Both the position numbers and the translations under genes were made by a program. DNA of 64,000 nucleotides from Maea johnstoni (lineage: Eukaryota; Annelida; Polychaeta; Spionida; Magelonidae): the NCBI GenBank assembly GCA_963942565.1, contig CAWWDR010000024.1, forward strand, positions 16,931-80,930, in the 5' to 3' direction. Position 1 is the first letter of the stretch. Each line of letters opens with the position of its first letter. The notes under the pieces were generated by a model, which was not told the origin of the DNA, did not search any database, and was given only the letters and a program-made list of their open reading frames with translations. This document shows positions 48,601 through 61,140 of this stretch, one piece after another.

Positions 48601-50769
48601 ATGATCCCTGTGTCGCTCACTGTCACATCATTTCCCTCTTCAGCATCTTGATCTCTGTAGCTTGGCTGTCACACACAAAACATATTGATCTCCAATTTGC
48701 TCCTAAATGGGTAGAGAAAGATGAACTTCAAGCACATCTTCATTCCCTCTGAGGGCTCTCACATCTCAGTCCACATCATTTAAACTATTAGCTCTCTCAA
48801 TGGCTCAGCAACCATGCTGGTTTTGCTGGAGTGCTAGCAGTTTTTTCACAAAGGCAATTTGATAAAAAGTACCGCACACCTGAGTGGCGTTAGATATAAG
48901 TATCTTTTGTGGTGAAGGGCTGGCCGGTTAACCTACTCAGGCTGACAAGTAGAACATTTCGAGACACGCAAGGGGCTCACATATGTGCTGAGATACAGCT
49001 ACTCATAATAAGTAGCCCAAATCTTCATTATTCCACTCGTAGAGGTGTTAACCATCAGGAGGGAGGTGTATTGTCCTATCACAAGACAGCAACTGTCCTG
49101 GCACTGATTCAGAGTGATAGATTTCACAAAGGGAATGGCAATAACATTATTCCTTGGTAGATTGAGCTCATAGTTAAGTTATGGTAGATCTAACAATCTC
49201 CACACATACAAGTCAGTGTAGTCACTTATTGGAAAAATTGTACTCAGTGTTCATCAGAACTCAATCCCACAACTCTCCTTCAAATACTTAGTGATTTTAT
49301 GTCTCGTTTTCAAATAATTATCAAAAGTACCATGAAGTGTCATTTCTGCCATAGTCTCACCTAGTTACAGATGACACTTTCAGGGATACCTTAAGAGTAG
49401 GCTTTTAGTCATTGGAAAGTTACCATTCCCCTGGCAGCTGAGTTGACTCACCTGAGTGTGGTATAGTGCCATATATAACAGATAGATGGCACCACTGTGG
49501 TCCTCCTATACCTAACTGTTTAATACTCAAACTAATTGGGAAGTTCTCCATTCACTAGTTGAGATTAATATGAACTAGTCTAATTTGGTTATTCTGGCCA
49601 CCTAGACCACTTGGTCCCTGGTACATCAGAAAAGTGCAGAAAAATACATATGACAGACAGCCTGGAAATCTAGGTGAGGCTACCCAAAGATACAGTTGAT
49701 ACTTTGAAGGGTTTCCCTAAGCATGAGGGTGTTCTCTTGGTTGTCCTAACCTGTAACCTAATGCCATTGTGACCCTACAAATAGGGCAGTTAGCAGAATG
49801 AGGACACTACTGCTCCCCCTTTAGGTGTGCAGGTGTGTTTCCCTTTATGTACCCAGGCCCCTGATGTTAATTAGGGGCCTAAAGCGTTAGTGTTTGCTGA
49901 TCGCTTGACCACATGCCTTATCTGCATGTCTGAGCAATTAGTTATCTAACGTATTTGCTTGGAGCAGGGGATGGATGGAGATTTCAGTAGAGAGCAGTAT
50001 GCATGCATACAGTATCATAGGAGAACATAGCCTGGTTCTCAGGCTGAGACAAATAGCACCACTCCACGAAAAAGGTACCTCTACCTCTCATGAATAGTAC
50101 CTAGTAGAACCATTAGTACATTAAACCCATTAACGCTTACAGTGCTCAGCCAAAAGCAGCTTGATAATTTTGATAAAATCTTGTAGACAAAATCATGCAA
50201 GGAAAATGGTTGAAAGAAAAAATGTTAATCAGAACATCACTAACAAATTTTTTGAGGAGACATTTTTGGCTGAATTCTCCTACAAATGTATTATTTTGTT
50301 TTGCTACTTTCTGAAGTTATTCACAGAAATAGCATAGATCCAGATGCCCAATACTTTCTAAGGGAGGCTTCTGCACCCGAAATGCTGTCTGCAAAGTGCA
50401 AGAGATCTAAACTTATTGGCCAAAGGGATCTGCTATTGAAAGTGTTTCTGTAGGGAACCATTCAAGCGATGGTCAATCCTGGACTTGGCCAATGGCATGT
50501 TACACAACACAATTCACCTCGGGTAAAACATCTGATTGAGGCTAGGTGATGATGTGTAGATTCACCTAGTGCAAATCATAATGAAAAGCAGAAAGTAAGG
50601 TCTATTGTCAAAATAGAGTCATTTTATACCCTCTAACTCCTGTATATTTATTGTGAAAAGTTTTTCTTGGCTGTCACAGGTTTGATTTGACCGGTCACCT
50701 CCTTTGTTATTACTACCTTTATCACTCTATTTACCATATATGCTGTTATTCACTGTTATCATCTGACTC

Positions 50770-51085
50770 AACTGTCCATGTCTCCCATGTGCTTAGTTAA
50801 CTCATAACTCTGGCTGAGCTGTGTTCACAACTATTTTTCTGGTTGGCCATGTCTGCTATATGTGCTTATTCTAGGTGCCCCTAACTCACGGCACTGGTCA
50901 AGCTGTTATTGACCATCACCAAATGACCAGCCAGGTCTCAAAACTATTCTCTTCTTCGAGGTACCCCCAGCTCATCGCACCAGTCAAGCTGCTATTTGAC
51001 TGGCCATGTCTCCTTCATATAGATGCATATTCTAGGTGTACCCTAACTCCTAGTACCGACTGAGCAGTTATTCACAACTTGACAG
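50770..51085. repeat. ~77-bp diverged minisatellite, about four units
   Basis: CCATGTCT...AACTC...GCACT-like blocks recur near 50775, 50848, 50930 and 51004, each followed by a GCTG(T/C)TATT segment. The copies are diverged. Confidence 0.5.
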
Positions 51086-51360
51086 CATTATGCAAGCCAT
51101 CAGGGCTGCACTGCTCAGTTGCACTGACAGGGTTATCATTTCTTACTTAATCTCTTCTATAAACGTGTAGAGCATGGCTCTTAGGTAACCCTCTTTGCTC
51201 GCAGACTAAGCCTAGGTGATTGTCAAGCCAGTGGCAAAGGCATGCTAGACAGTGTAATAGAATTGAGGTGTATGCCTTTGTTGCTCAACAGTGAGTCTAA
51301 GACAGGATTAGCCAGCCAAAAATAATAGCGTAAGGTTTGTGTATATGTCTAGATGTTGGG

Positions 51361-51668
51361 GACACAGAAGCTCAGTTGGTCATTGTTGGACAAATAATCA
51401 GAAGGTCGCTGTTTCAATTCCCTGCCTCTGCACTTTGGTCTGTCCTTGGGCAAGACAGTTTAATCCATATTGCCTCAGTCTACCCAGCTGCAAAATGGGT
51501 ACCTAGCATTAATAGACAGTGCTTAAAGCATTCACATTATGTGCTGCCAGCTGTTCTAGAATATCCCTCGGGGGGATTGAAAAGGTCTCTGTGTGTACAG
51601 GCCTGCTAGAGGAGGAAGGTTGTGTGAGCACTTCGGTGGATACAAGACTACAAGCCGAATTCCTTTAC
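51361..51668 (+). mobile_element. tRNA-derived SINE, family A, copy 2
   Basis: A-box AAGCTCAGTTGG, B-box GTTTCAATTCC, then the same body as 25446-25755 (GGGCAAGACAGTTTA, CCCAGCTGCAAAATGGGTACC, GGAGGAAGGTTGTGTGAGC). About 20 percent diverged from copy 1 by eye. Confidence 0.85.
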
Positions 51669-52020
51669 CCTTAAACAAGAAATACCTTGTCATGTTTTAA
51701 ACTTTCAAGACCATAACGAAATCTTTGAAATGTTGCTATACATTGCTTTAGGATATATTTGATTGTATCCTCTGTGTATACATGTATCTAAGTGCATCAT
51801 ATGTTGGATGAATCAAAGCTTAAATAAAGAACAATAGTCAGTCATAATTAGCAGTTATTTGCACCTTGTATATAACTATACTACATGTACTTGAGATGCA
51901 CTGAAGATTACTTCAAAATACCTTGCATGTAATAAACAAGGATGGTTAAGCTTCTCCCAGAAGCCTCAAGAGAAATAATTAGTTACGAAGATGCACTACT
52001 TATTTCTCACTTCACCAAAT

Positions 52021-52190
52021 GAAAAGTCATACAAGACTTTTATCCATCCATTGTGGTACCCTCAACTGAATATGAATGCTGATTGCTGTTTTTGGTTGCC
52101 CAAATAAAAAGTAATATAAGACTTTTCTCCATCCATTGTGGTACCCTCAAATGAGTATGAATGCTGATTGCTGTTTTTGGTTGCCCTGGG
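52021..52190. repeat. ~86-bp tandem duplication
   Basis: Two units starting near 52021 and 52107 share CCATCCATTGTGGTACCCTC and GAATGCTGATTGCTGTTTTT. Confidence 0.75.
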
Positions 52191-52401
52191 CAGGTGTTCT
52201 TATGTACAAGAATTGGTATCAAATCCAGCTGTGAGTAACCTTATGTATAGGAGCAGGAGGCTGGGGGCTGCACTGGTGGAATAACATGCAAGGAATAAAT
52301 GATAACTCGTGTTTTTTAATGTGCAGATTATCGATAGCACTTCTTCCAGTTGACTGGGCTATCCACATGCTCACGGTTGGCTCAATTAGCCTCCAATAAC
52401 T

Positions 52402-53050
52402 GCAGGCTCAGTCTGGTATCCGTGATTAGCGTGCCTATGGTGGGGTATGGTCAGATTGTATGCCACCAGGGGTTGAAATATACCCAAGACCTACAGGCTC
52501 AGTCTGGTATCCGTGATTAGCGTGCCTATGGTGGGGTATGGTCAGATTGTCTGCTACCAGGGGTTGAAATAAACCCAAGACCTACAGGCTCAGTCTGGTA
52601 TCTGTGATTAGCGTGCCTATGGTGGGGTATGGTCAGATTGTCTGCTACCAGGGGTTGAAATAAACCCAAGACCTACAGGCTCAGTCTGGTATCCGTGATT
52701 AGCGTGCCTATGGTGGGGTATGGTCAGATTGTCTGCTACCAGGGGTTGAAATAAACCCAAGACCTACAGGCTCAGTCTGGTATCCGTGATTAGCGTGCCT
52801 ATGGTGGGGTATGGGCAGATTGTCTGCTACCAGGGGTTGAAATAAACCCAAGACCTATACACACAGTCTGGTATCCGTGATAAGCATGCCAATGGTGGGG
52901 TATGGGCAGATTGTGTGGCCAACTGGGTTTGGGGGTTTGAAATAAATCTGAGAATTGCGGTTGAGTATGGTATCCACAATAAGCGTACCAGCAATGGGGT
53001 GTGATCATTTAAAAATTTAGCAACCAAGATTTGAAATATACTTGAGACTT
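52402..53050. repeat. ~92-bp minisatellite, about seven units
   Basis: Units start near 52402, 52493, 52585, 52676, 52768, 52860 and 52951 with (AC)AGGCTCAGTCTGGTATCC. The first five are almost identical and the last two are diverged. Reading frames in the array are repeat by-products. Confidence 0.85.
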
Positions 53051-53789
53051 ACAGGTAAGTTATATTATACAATTTGTGATGAAATTACATCTTTTTAAAA
53101 ATTATGTTGGAAATGTAACTGGAACATAGTAACAATCTTTAGGATTTGTTTTCCAGTACTTATAATTGGTGGATAAAAAATGCATATAATTTGTACCTTG
53201 AATCTGCCACAATATTGAATTTGTGTCACTATTTATATTAACTAGCAGGCCCCCGTGCACAGCACGGGTTTGGATTCTACGTCATATTCATTGATGTACG
53301 GGTTTTGATTCTACGTCATATTCACTGATGAGCAGGAGATTTAGAAATTAAGAAACAACTAAGTCAAGGTATACCTCCCCCCTAAATTACACAATATTTT
53401 TAAGAAAGGGAATTTCAAATTGAACATCAAGTGGAAGATGAGAGGATAGTTGATAAATCAAAGAGTGGAAGAATTGGAATAAAAGAGAGCAAGAATCAGC
53501 TTCCATTCAATTCACAGGATTTCTTTTCCCCCACCCTCCATTTTTCCCCCTCCCTCAATAACTCTAAAAAGTCATAAAAGTCTTAGTGAAATATAAATTG
53601 GACTCGCCACCAGCAGCTCTCGCCACATGACCTGTGGTATGGGCCACATATGGGGATCCACTGATATACCCTGCTTGTAGCCAATGGATACAATATTTTT
53701 GAATGGCATAGCCGTTAATTGCCCAAGTGCAGCACTGATTACAAAACAGACAGGTAAGGCACACTTGGCAACACAATGTGTGTACAGTG

Positions 53790-53905
53790 TGCAATGGGCC
53801 GTATGTGATTGTCACTGACTGCTCGCTGTCTCTCACCACTGCTGTGATTCAAATCCTAGCTTGGGCATGTGAGAAAGTTGCCAGTTGTGACTTCTGCTTA
53901 GGCAG
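53790..53905 (+). mobile_element. SINE family B fragment with tRNA-like head
   Basis: A B-box-like GATTCAAATCC precedes GGGCATGTGAGAAAGTTGCC, the start of the family B body also seen at 25853 and 55880. Confidence 0.4.
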
Positions 53906-54318
53906 TGGATTTTGCCAGAATTACAATAAAAAAGTAAATATATACAATAAGGAGATGGAGGGAAATATAATCTTAAAAAAGGAAAATGGGGTGCACAAAA
54001 AAAAGTGAGAAGAAATAAATTCATAGGATACAGAGATATATACAATACAAAAAGGGATATCGTAGAATGTAAACGATCATGCAAAGCAATACCAAAAATC
54101 CAAAGAAAAAAGAAAAGTAAAAGGAGAGAGAAATATAAAGAGCTGAAGTTTTAGTATAGGCTTGAAACTGATGAAAGGAATTCTTAATGTCGCGACAGGA
54201 CTTTAAGGGATTACAGAATCAACTAAAAAAATTCAAATAAATAATAAAAAATGCTCTGCTAATTAAATATGATCACCCCCCCTCCATCAAAATATGGGAC
54301 TTCAAAAGAATTTGTTGC

Positions 54319-54350
54319 AAAGAGAGAGAGAGAGAAAGAGAGAGAGAGAT
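54319..54350. repeat. (GA)n microsatellite
   Basis: Uninterrupted and once-interrupted AG dinucleotides. Confidence 0.8.
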
Positions 54351-54659
54351 CAGTAAAGCAATAAAAATATGCTTTATAAATCAGGTAGCTCAAGCTAAGT
54401 GGAGAGAGATGACAAAAAGTAAATACAGAAGAAAGAAATTGCAAATTATGATAAAATGAACAAATCAGACTTCTAAATAGAATACAAAAATGGAAAAAAT
54501 ACAATTATTATGGGCAGAAAAAGCAAAGTAATGAGGTAAAGATATGATACACATACAATATATACACAATAAGCAATATATAGTATATCTCCCCAATTTA
54601 AAAAAAAATTGAGGTATTAAATGCCAAAAATTCAAAAAATAACCACCATCTACACACCC

Positions 54660-55540
54660 CTGGCAAAAGGTCCACAGGGGCAGTTTAGATCGGCATCGCG
54701 TATGTGCCTCGGAGTCGGCATTTTAAAATTCCAAAACTGGAACAGGAATATCTGCCCCCACCCAAACCCAAACTTATGATGTGCATGTGCAGATTTCTTA
54801 AATTTGAGTATGTTCAAATTATCTTTGGAATCTTAACACCAGAGGAATAAAAGATTCTTAATATTCATCACCTGAATTCTTGAATTTCTTTATATTACCC
54901 CATAATCCCTATATAACAGCAAAAAAGAATGCAGTGGAGCAAAGGAGAATACAGAAATAATGGGTTAAAGAATGACACAGTAGATTTTTGCAACATTGTA
55001 TTGTTTTATAGATCCAGTTGTATCATATTGCATGAAATACATTGTTGCTGCAATTGTATCATTTCAAATGTAGACAGTTGTCATTGCTCTTCTGTCCTTC
55101 GTACCCACCCAAGACTTTTTCCCAAATTTAAAAGTGCTCATAAATGCCCCCGATGGGCAAATAAATGCTCCCAGTCCCCCAAGCCCACCCCGCCCAAAGA
55201 TCCACACACAGTGGGATCAGAGACAGAGAGAGATACGGAGATAATGGGTTAAAGAATGAAGCAGTAGATTTTTGCAACATTGTATTATTTTATAGATCAA
55301 GTTGTATCATACCATATGAAATACATTGTTGCAGCAATTGTATCATTACGCAGACAGTCATCGCTCTTCCATCCTCTTTACACACCCGGGACTTTTTTCC
55401 TTATAAAAAAGCAAATATGCCACCGATGGGCAAATAAATGTTCAAACAGCCCCCTTCCAACCCTCGCCCAAAGATCCACAGCAGCAGTTGGGACCGGCGA
55501 GGCGCAGTCACTGAGCCTATTCCAAAAAACCACCTCCCAA
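54660..55540. repeat. ~275-285-bp tandem repeat, two to three units
   Basis: GGGTTAAAGAATGA recurs near 54962 and 55247. The TCCACA...CAG(T/C)...CGGC block recurs near 54670, 55197 and 55470. Units include TTTTTGCAACATTGTATT and GAAATACATTGTTGC. Confidence 0.7.
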
Positions 55541-55879
55541 AGTCGGTATTTATATAATGATGATGGCATGTATTTGAAATAAATCATTCACCTTGCATTG
55601 TTTCCTAAAGTTTGAGTTGTCCGCTGGTATTTGCTGTGTTATCTGCCCGGGATCATCTGTCATGGCCCTGAGATATGGGATGATAGACTCTGGTAACAAG
55701 ATAAGCCTAGTGAATGCATGCCTGCATCTGGTCAGCCATCTGGTGTATACACACTGCATGGAGAGCTATCACTCATATCCTGGTATCAGAAACGCTAAGA
55801 TTATGGGCATGCTTACTCCTCCTCTTTTCAATTGTCTCAGACAATAATTATATATACTATCCAATCATGCCCTTTTTTG

Positions 55880-56010
55880 AGGCACGTGAGTAAGTTCCCA
55901 ATGACTTGGGGGTTAGGTGGTGGTTTTCACCGGGCACTCCGGTTTCCTCCACCATTGACATCATGTTAGTCCTGACTGAGACGCAATATGACAGAAAAAG
56001 TGATGATGAA
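55880..56010 (+). mobile_element. SINE family B fragment
   Basis: CACGTGAGTAAGTTCCCAATG, GGTGGTTTTCACCGGGCACTCC and TTTCCTCCACCATTGACATC. The GGGCACTCCGGTTTCCTCC segment is common in invertebrate SINE tails. Confidence 0.6.
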
Positions 56011-56714
56011 AAAGATTCCCATTCCCATTCCAATTCCAGTGATTTTCACCATTTCAACAACTTCTGATGACTGATTTCAGTGATACATTCACTCATTTTT
56101 TTAACCAGATCTTCCATTTTATAAAGACTATATAGGACATTCATTCAATCATTGAATTTCAATGATATGTCTCTCTTACAATCTTCCTCTGAGCTGATAA
56201 ACACACAGTCATTATTTCAAATCCAAATGAAGATCCAGATGAACTCTCTATATAATGTTTTTCTTGTCACGTAACCAACCAAGGAAAAAGAACAACGGAT
56301 ATGTTTCCACAGGAAGCATCTTTTTGCTCATTCTCAACTCAAGAAGAGTCTGAGAACTAACCACACGGGAAAGCATGGTCCTGATGTTGACTGAGCACTC
56401 CAGGGCCATGCTAGTCGGAAGGGCGGAGCGGCGCAAATTGCAGCAACAACAAACGGAAAGCCAGATGGCTAGGGCCTGGAACAACAGGCGATAAGTAAAA
56501 CAGTGTGCAGCAAAACGCACTTGGAACATAACAGGAAAATGCTGGAGAACAGTCTTGATTGGATAAGAGAATGACAGTATCAGCTAACGGGCCTTACATG
56601 TCTAAACTCTGTGCAATCATGTGCGGACTCAAGGCCCCACGCTTATCTCCCGGTTCCTTCAGAAATGCATTGTAGATTGTGAAATATGGCTAATTAACCA
56701 ATTCATGCTTAAAG

Positions 56715-57640
56715 CTAGGGTCTCACATGAATTCGCACGAATTCGACTTTATGTAAATGATATGGTAATAAGGAAAACCCCCAAATTTTGAGTCGAATGC
56801 GAGTTTTGGGAAAAGATCGCATTCGACGTTTGTCCAGAGTTCGGCAATTCGAAAACGAGGCTTTTTTTGGCGCGAAATCTAAAGTCGAAAAGCAATTAGT
56901 GAACGTGTCGAATGCGTCGGAAAAAAAGTTACTTCCCTTCACGGGGTCCCCACATCGCTATGTCGTCGAATGCGAGCGGGTTTGCAGTTACTCATTAACA
57001 TAATGAGTAGCCTCATTTGCATAACGTCGCATTCGACATAAGTACGTCGAATGCGATTTTGCGATGACGCATTCGATGTTAACGAAGTCGAATGCGTATA
57101 TTACATGTGCGCATTCGACTAAAATAGTTTTCTCGCTATTTGCAGGCTAGCAAAGTATCCCTGCACATTGAGATTGTCGTATTCGACTTATTAAATGTCG
57201 AATGCGACATTACATTCAGCATTCGACATCTTAAAAGTCGAATGCGACAACAAGTTTATGCAGACTTTTATTTTTTTAAATATTCGCATTCGATTTAATA
57301 TTTGTTGAATGCGACTTTATAATTTTTTTCAAGTCGAATGCGACATTCTAACAGTCGCATTCGACATAACCTGTCAATCAAACTGCTCATTTGCATAAAG
57401 TCGTACGCGCAAAGTGTTTTCGACATAGTTCGACCTTTCGACATTTTGGCTGTCGAATGCGACTTAAAGCGATCTCACATCGCATTCGACACAAACCAAT
57501 TAACACCTTTTTTGCCTAACCCAGTGACTTTTTTACAGGTCGAATTTAGTCGAATTGCGGGTCGAATTCGGTCGAATCCGACTTTTCCGCCTATATGTCG
57601 AAAACGGTCGAATACTGTCGAATCCCATGTGAGACCCTAG
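56715..57640. mobile_element. 926-bp transposon packed with GTCGAATGCG iterons
   Basis: Ends CTAGGGTCTCACATG and CATGTGAGACCCTAG are perfect complements. Inside are some 20 or more copies of GTCGAATGCGA or its complement TCGCATTCGAC, irregularly spaced and often facing each other. Flanks contain TTAA at both sides but no clean duplication could be fixed. The short reading frames inside are a by-product of the motif. Confidence 0.8.
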
Positions 57641-59265
57641 CTTAAGAGTCCAGCTATAGAAGTTGTCTTCGGGATCTGTGATACTTATGACTTTGTAACT
57701 TGGGAATTGAGAATCATTTGCCAAACAATTTGAAGGAGAGCAGCCACGTATGGTAATTTTGCCAAAAACCTAAAAACATAACAACATATGTTAGTTTTGT
57801 CCTTTTGCCAGACATATTAATTTTAATGGTCATTTATAATAAAACAAGATAAGTTCAAAAACAGTTTTGCACTATTCATCTTGATTCAGATGGATGTTTC
57901 CTGGTGCATTAGTATCATATATCATCCTCTTAGACAAGGTTCGTAGTTTGATAAGTTGACCAAGCAGCCAGAGAGTAGTTACTGACCTAGAAATGGTAGC
58001 ATATGGTCTCCTATCTCTGCTGGAATATCATAAGCAGAATCGGCCCTCTAACACCACCTGGTGAGGTAAATATAAACCAACCTGACCATATTGAGCACCT
58101 TGGCCTATTTAGTATTGCCTGGTAAGAGAAGGATGTGTGTTTATATTACTTTACCCATTTGCACCTGGAGATCTCTTCAAATGACAAGTGTCCTCTGCTC
58201 TTCTGAAACTCATGAGTTCACAAACTATTTGAAGGAGAGTTGTGGATGTCTAGTTTTTTTATCAACATTTCTTAGATTCATTATCATGTTTGAAAAGGCT
58301 TTGATATTCATAATTTTATTTAGTAAGTTGCAAATAAGAAAATACTGGTCACTAGTCTCACTATTCCAGACCAGTGTGATTGTTATAATAAGCATGGACG
58401 GCTAGTTGTAAATATGTCTGCCCAAATTTGCCTTGCTAGGCTATTGGAAGTACTGTTAGCTGTCATTAATCTCATTATTTCTCAGTCTCTAAAGCAGGCT
58501 CGTTGGACATACGTTTTCATATGGTTTTAGCTAGTAAATGTGGGGTAGATGCAATTCACACACACACACACATAAAAAAGGTTTTTCTGAATATAGACAA
58601 GGCTAAGCAAAGTTGAGGATGAAGTTCATTGTAGGTTCATTGTGGGGGTTGGGCATACCTGGTGTTCAACTTAAAGAACGCCAGAGGTTGGTGATCCATT
58701 TGGAATGAACAGAGTGTCAAACGTAGCCATGTGTGTCTAAAATACCAGGAACTCATCTGATGGCCTCTCTTGTGCTTATGTATTTTTTTGCAAGAAAAGC
58801 AGCTTTGGTAAATCTTTGTAAAATACTGACTTGTGGTTCTAAAATCATAACATATTTTTTTCATTTGCCAATTTAGATAGTTACCAAGCGCATAATAGCT
58901 CCAGATGAAGCTTCTTAAGTAGATCTCCAGGCACGAATGGGTTAATGAAAGTTGTAGCCGAGGTCTCTGTTCGTACCCTGAGCAGCCAGTAGGTAGTAGT
59001 GTTTTTTTTGTGTAGGTGTGGGTGTAGTAGTGGCTCTCTATCAAAGAAGTATGCACGGTCACAGCGCCTGCCTCCCCTACTCACATCAGTGGATTCATGG
59101 GCTTACCTCGCCACAGTCCCGCTGTTTGCTCGCTGCACCTACATCGTAAAATGAGAAGCTTGACTGGATTTCTCCCGCAGTAGTCGGCAAAAGGCCGACT
59201 TTTATCAACTTCTTCTGGAATGCTGAGTAAATCGGTTGCATTTTTAGTAATCTTGAACCTATTTG

Positions 59266-59366
<101 letters not shown>

Positions 59367-60074
59367 ACTCCCACACACACAACAAACCCACACTAATACT
59401 CTTTATGGATGCCAATACCATCAATTATTGTGCAGCCTCTTATTTATAGAGGAGGAAGAAAACATGCAAGGGGACTCTTGAGAACTATTGATTTGGTATT
59501 GGCAGGAAGCATGCAACCGTATTGTACATCATATTGAGTTTTAGTCAGTCTTGCTGGAGGGTAGCATCAAACTGAAAAACACACCAGACTTCACGAAAAT
59601 AGTATTAGTGATACAGACATGCTCCATTACTCAAGCAAATAAACAGGGCCATAAAGTGGTCTCAGATGATTACATAATCTGTGGGTACAGCTTGTGTAGG
59701 GATTCCCCTGTGTGAAGATAGCACTTGATGGCTGGCTGGCCGGTCTCTCCAGATCCTACTTCTGGTAGGAGATTAAAAGAGAAATACACAATATGTAGTA
59801 AAAATAACCATACGGCAATGAAAAATGCACAAACATAAGGAATTGGATGTTATTTTATCTTGAGTTATAAGATTGTTTTAAAGGTAGGTTAATATGATAC
59901 TTGTCAGTATTTGTACCATATTGCATCTTCAACTGAATATGGTAGAAAAACTAAATTACAAATCCAAGTACAGTGCACTGTTCCCAGGAGAAGCACCATT
60001 GGTTGCCGTGGCCACCACATCAGCAGCTGCATCAGTGAGCTGGGCATCCTGGAGGACCAGCTGGTGGTGATGTA

Positions 60075-61140
60075 GGATCACACTTGCCCCTAGGGATATG
60101 GTGTGTGTACAGCTAGCTATACACACATACTCTCTCAGAATACCAAGTGGGCAGGGCTTGAAATTCATCACAGGATTCAGAGTGGGATCACACTTGCCCC
60201 TAGGGATATGGTGTGTGTACAGCAAGCTCTTACACACATACTCTCTCAGAATACCAAGTGGGCAGGGCTTGAAATTCATCACAGGATTCAGAGTGGGATC
60301 ACACTTGCCCCCAGGGATATGGTGTGTGTACAGCTAGCTATACACACATACTCTCTCAGAATACCAAGTGGGCAGGGCTTGAAATTCATCACAGGATTCA
60401 GAGTGGGATCACACTTGCCCACAGGGGTATGGTGTGTGTACAGCAAGCTATACACACATACCGTAATTTCGCGTGTATAAGACGCACTTTTTTACACTAA
60501 ATTTTACACTCAATTCGGGGGTGCGTCTTATACACAAAGCTAGAAATCTAGGGTGTTTTACATCGAGTTACCAGGCCACTCGGAGATCGCCAATTACAAT
60601 TATAATGCGGCCAAGACAATGCCCATCGATGCTTGCCCCGTCATTGATGAATTGTAATTACCGAACCACCCTCCGCTAGAATTTACCGATTACAATCCAT
60701 GTGACATGCCTAGGACAATGGGTAGTGAGTACCGACACAGGGTGATACGCATTGATGTCACGGTGATGTCACAGTTCACTCATCTCAATATGCGTTTAAC
60801 TGGCTTTCTAGCGTTATTCATGAGGAGTTGATTTCCTACAATAATTCCGAAAAGGGGGTGCGCACTATACACAAAGCTAAGGTCTATACATCATTTTAAA
60901 GGCCTGGACAAGGGGTGCGTCTTATATACGGGTGCGTCTTATACACGCGAAATTACGGTACTCTCTCAGAATATCAAGTAGGCAGGGCTTGAAATTCATC
61001 ACAGGATTCAGTGTAGGATCACTCTTGCCCCCAGGTACATGGTGTGTGTACAGCAAGCTCTTACACACATACTCTCACAGAATACCAGGTGGGCAAGGCT
61101 TAAAATTCATCACAGGATATAGAGTGGGGTCACACTCCCA
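60075..61140. repeat. ~111-bp tandem array interrupted by a MITE
   Basis: Units start near 60075, 60185, 60296 and 60406 (GGATCACACTTGCCC), then continue after the MITE at 60961 through two more diverged units to about 61140. Landmarks are GGTGTGTGTACAGC, ACACACATACTCTC and GAAATTCATCACAGGATTCA. Confidence 0.9.
60461..60958. mobile_element. 498-bp MITE with TA target duplication
   Basis: CCGTAATTTCGCGTGTATAA at the left and its complement at the right, flanked by TA (60459-60460 and 60959-60960). Removing the element restores the array sequence CACACATACTCTCTCAG. TA duplication and end type suggest mariner/pogo-type mobilisation. A further GGTGCGTCTTATA copy lies just inside the right end. 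Confidence 0.9.

Larger units (their letters stand above)
53252..54650 (-). mobile_element. Helitron-like element, 3' end at 53252
   Basis: On the minus strand, the hairpin CCCGTGC-TGT-GCACGGG is followed by GGCCTG, CTAG and T, the Helitron 3' terminus. As in the copy at 12851, a long A/G-rich non-coding body lies inward. A SINE fragment (53830-53900) and a GA microsatellite (54319-54350) lie within it. The 5' end was not identified, so the right boundary is a rough guess. Confidence 0.45.

Noticed and set aside
54929-55582. Plus-strand frames of 90-107 codons with Cys-rich segments
   Set aside because: The same sequence appears in consecutive ~280-bp tandem units in different frames, so a repeat explains them.
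60098-60480. Frames of 79-125 codons with repeated motifs
   Set aside because: They follow the ~111-bp tandem array, and open frames occur on both strands.
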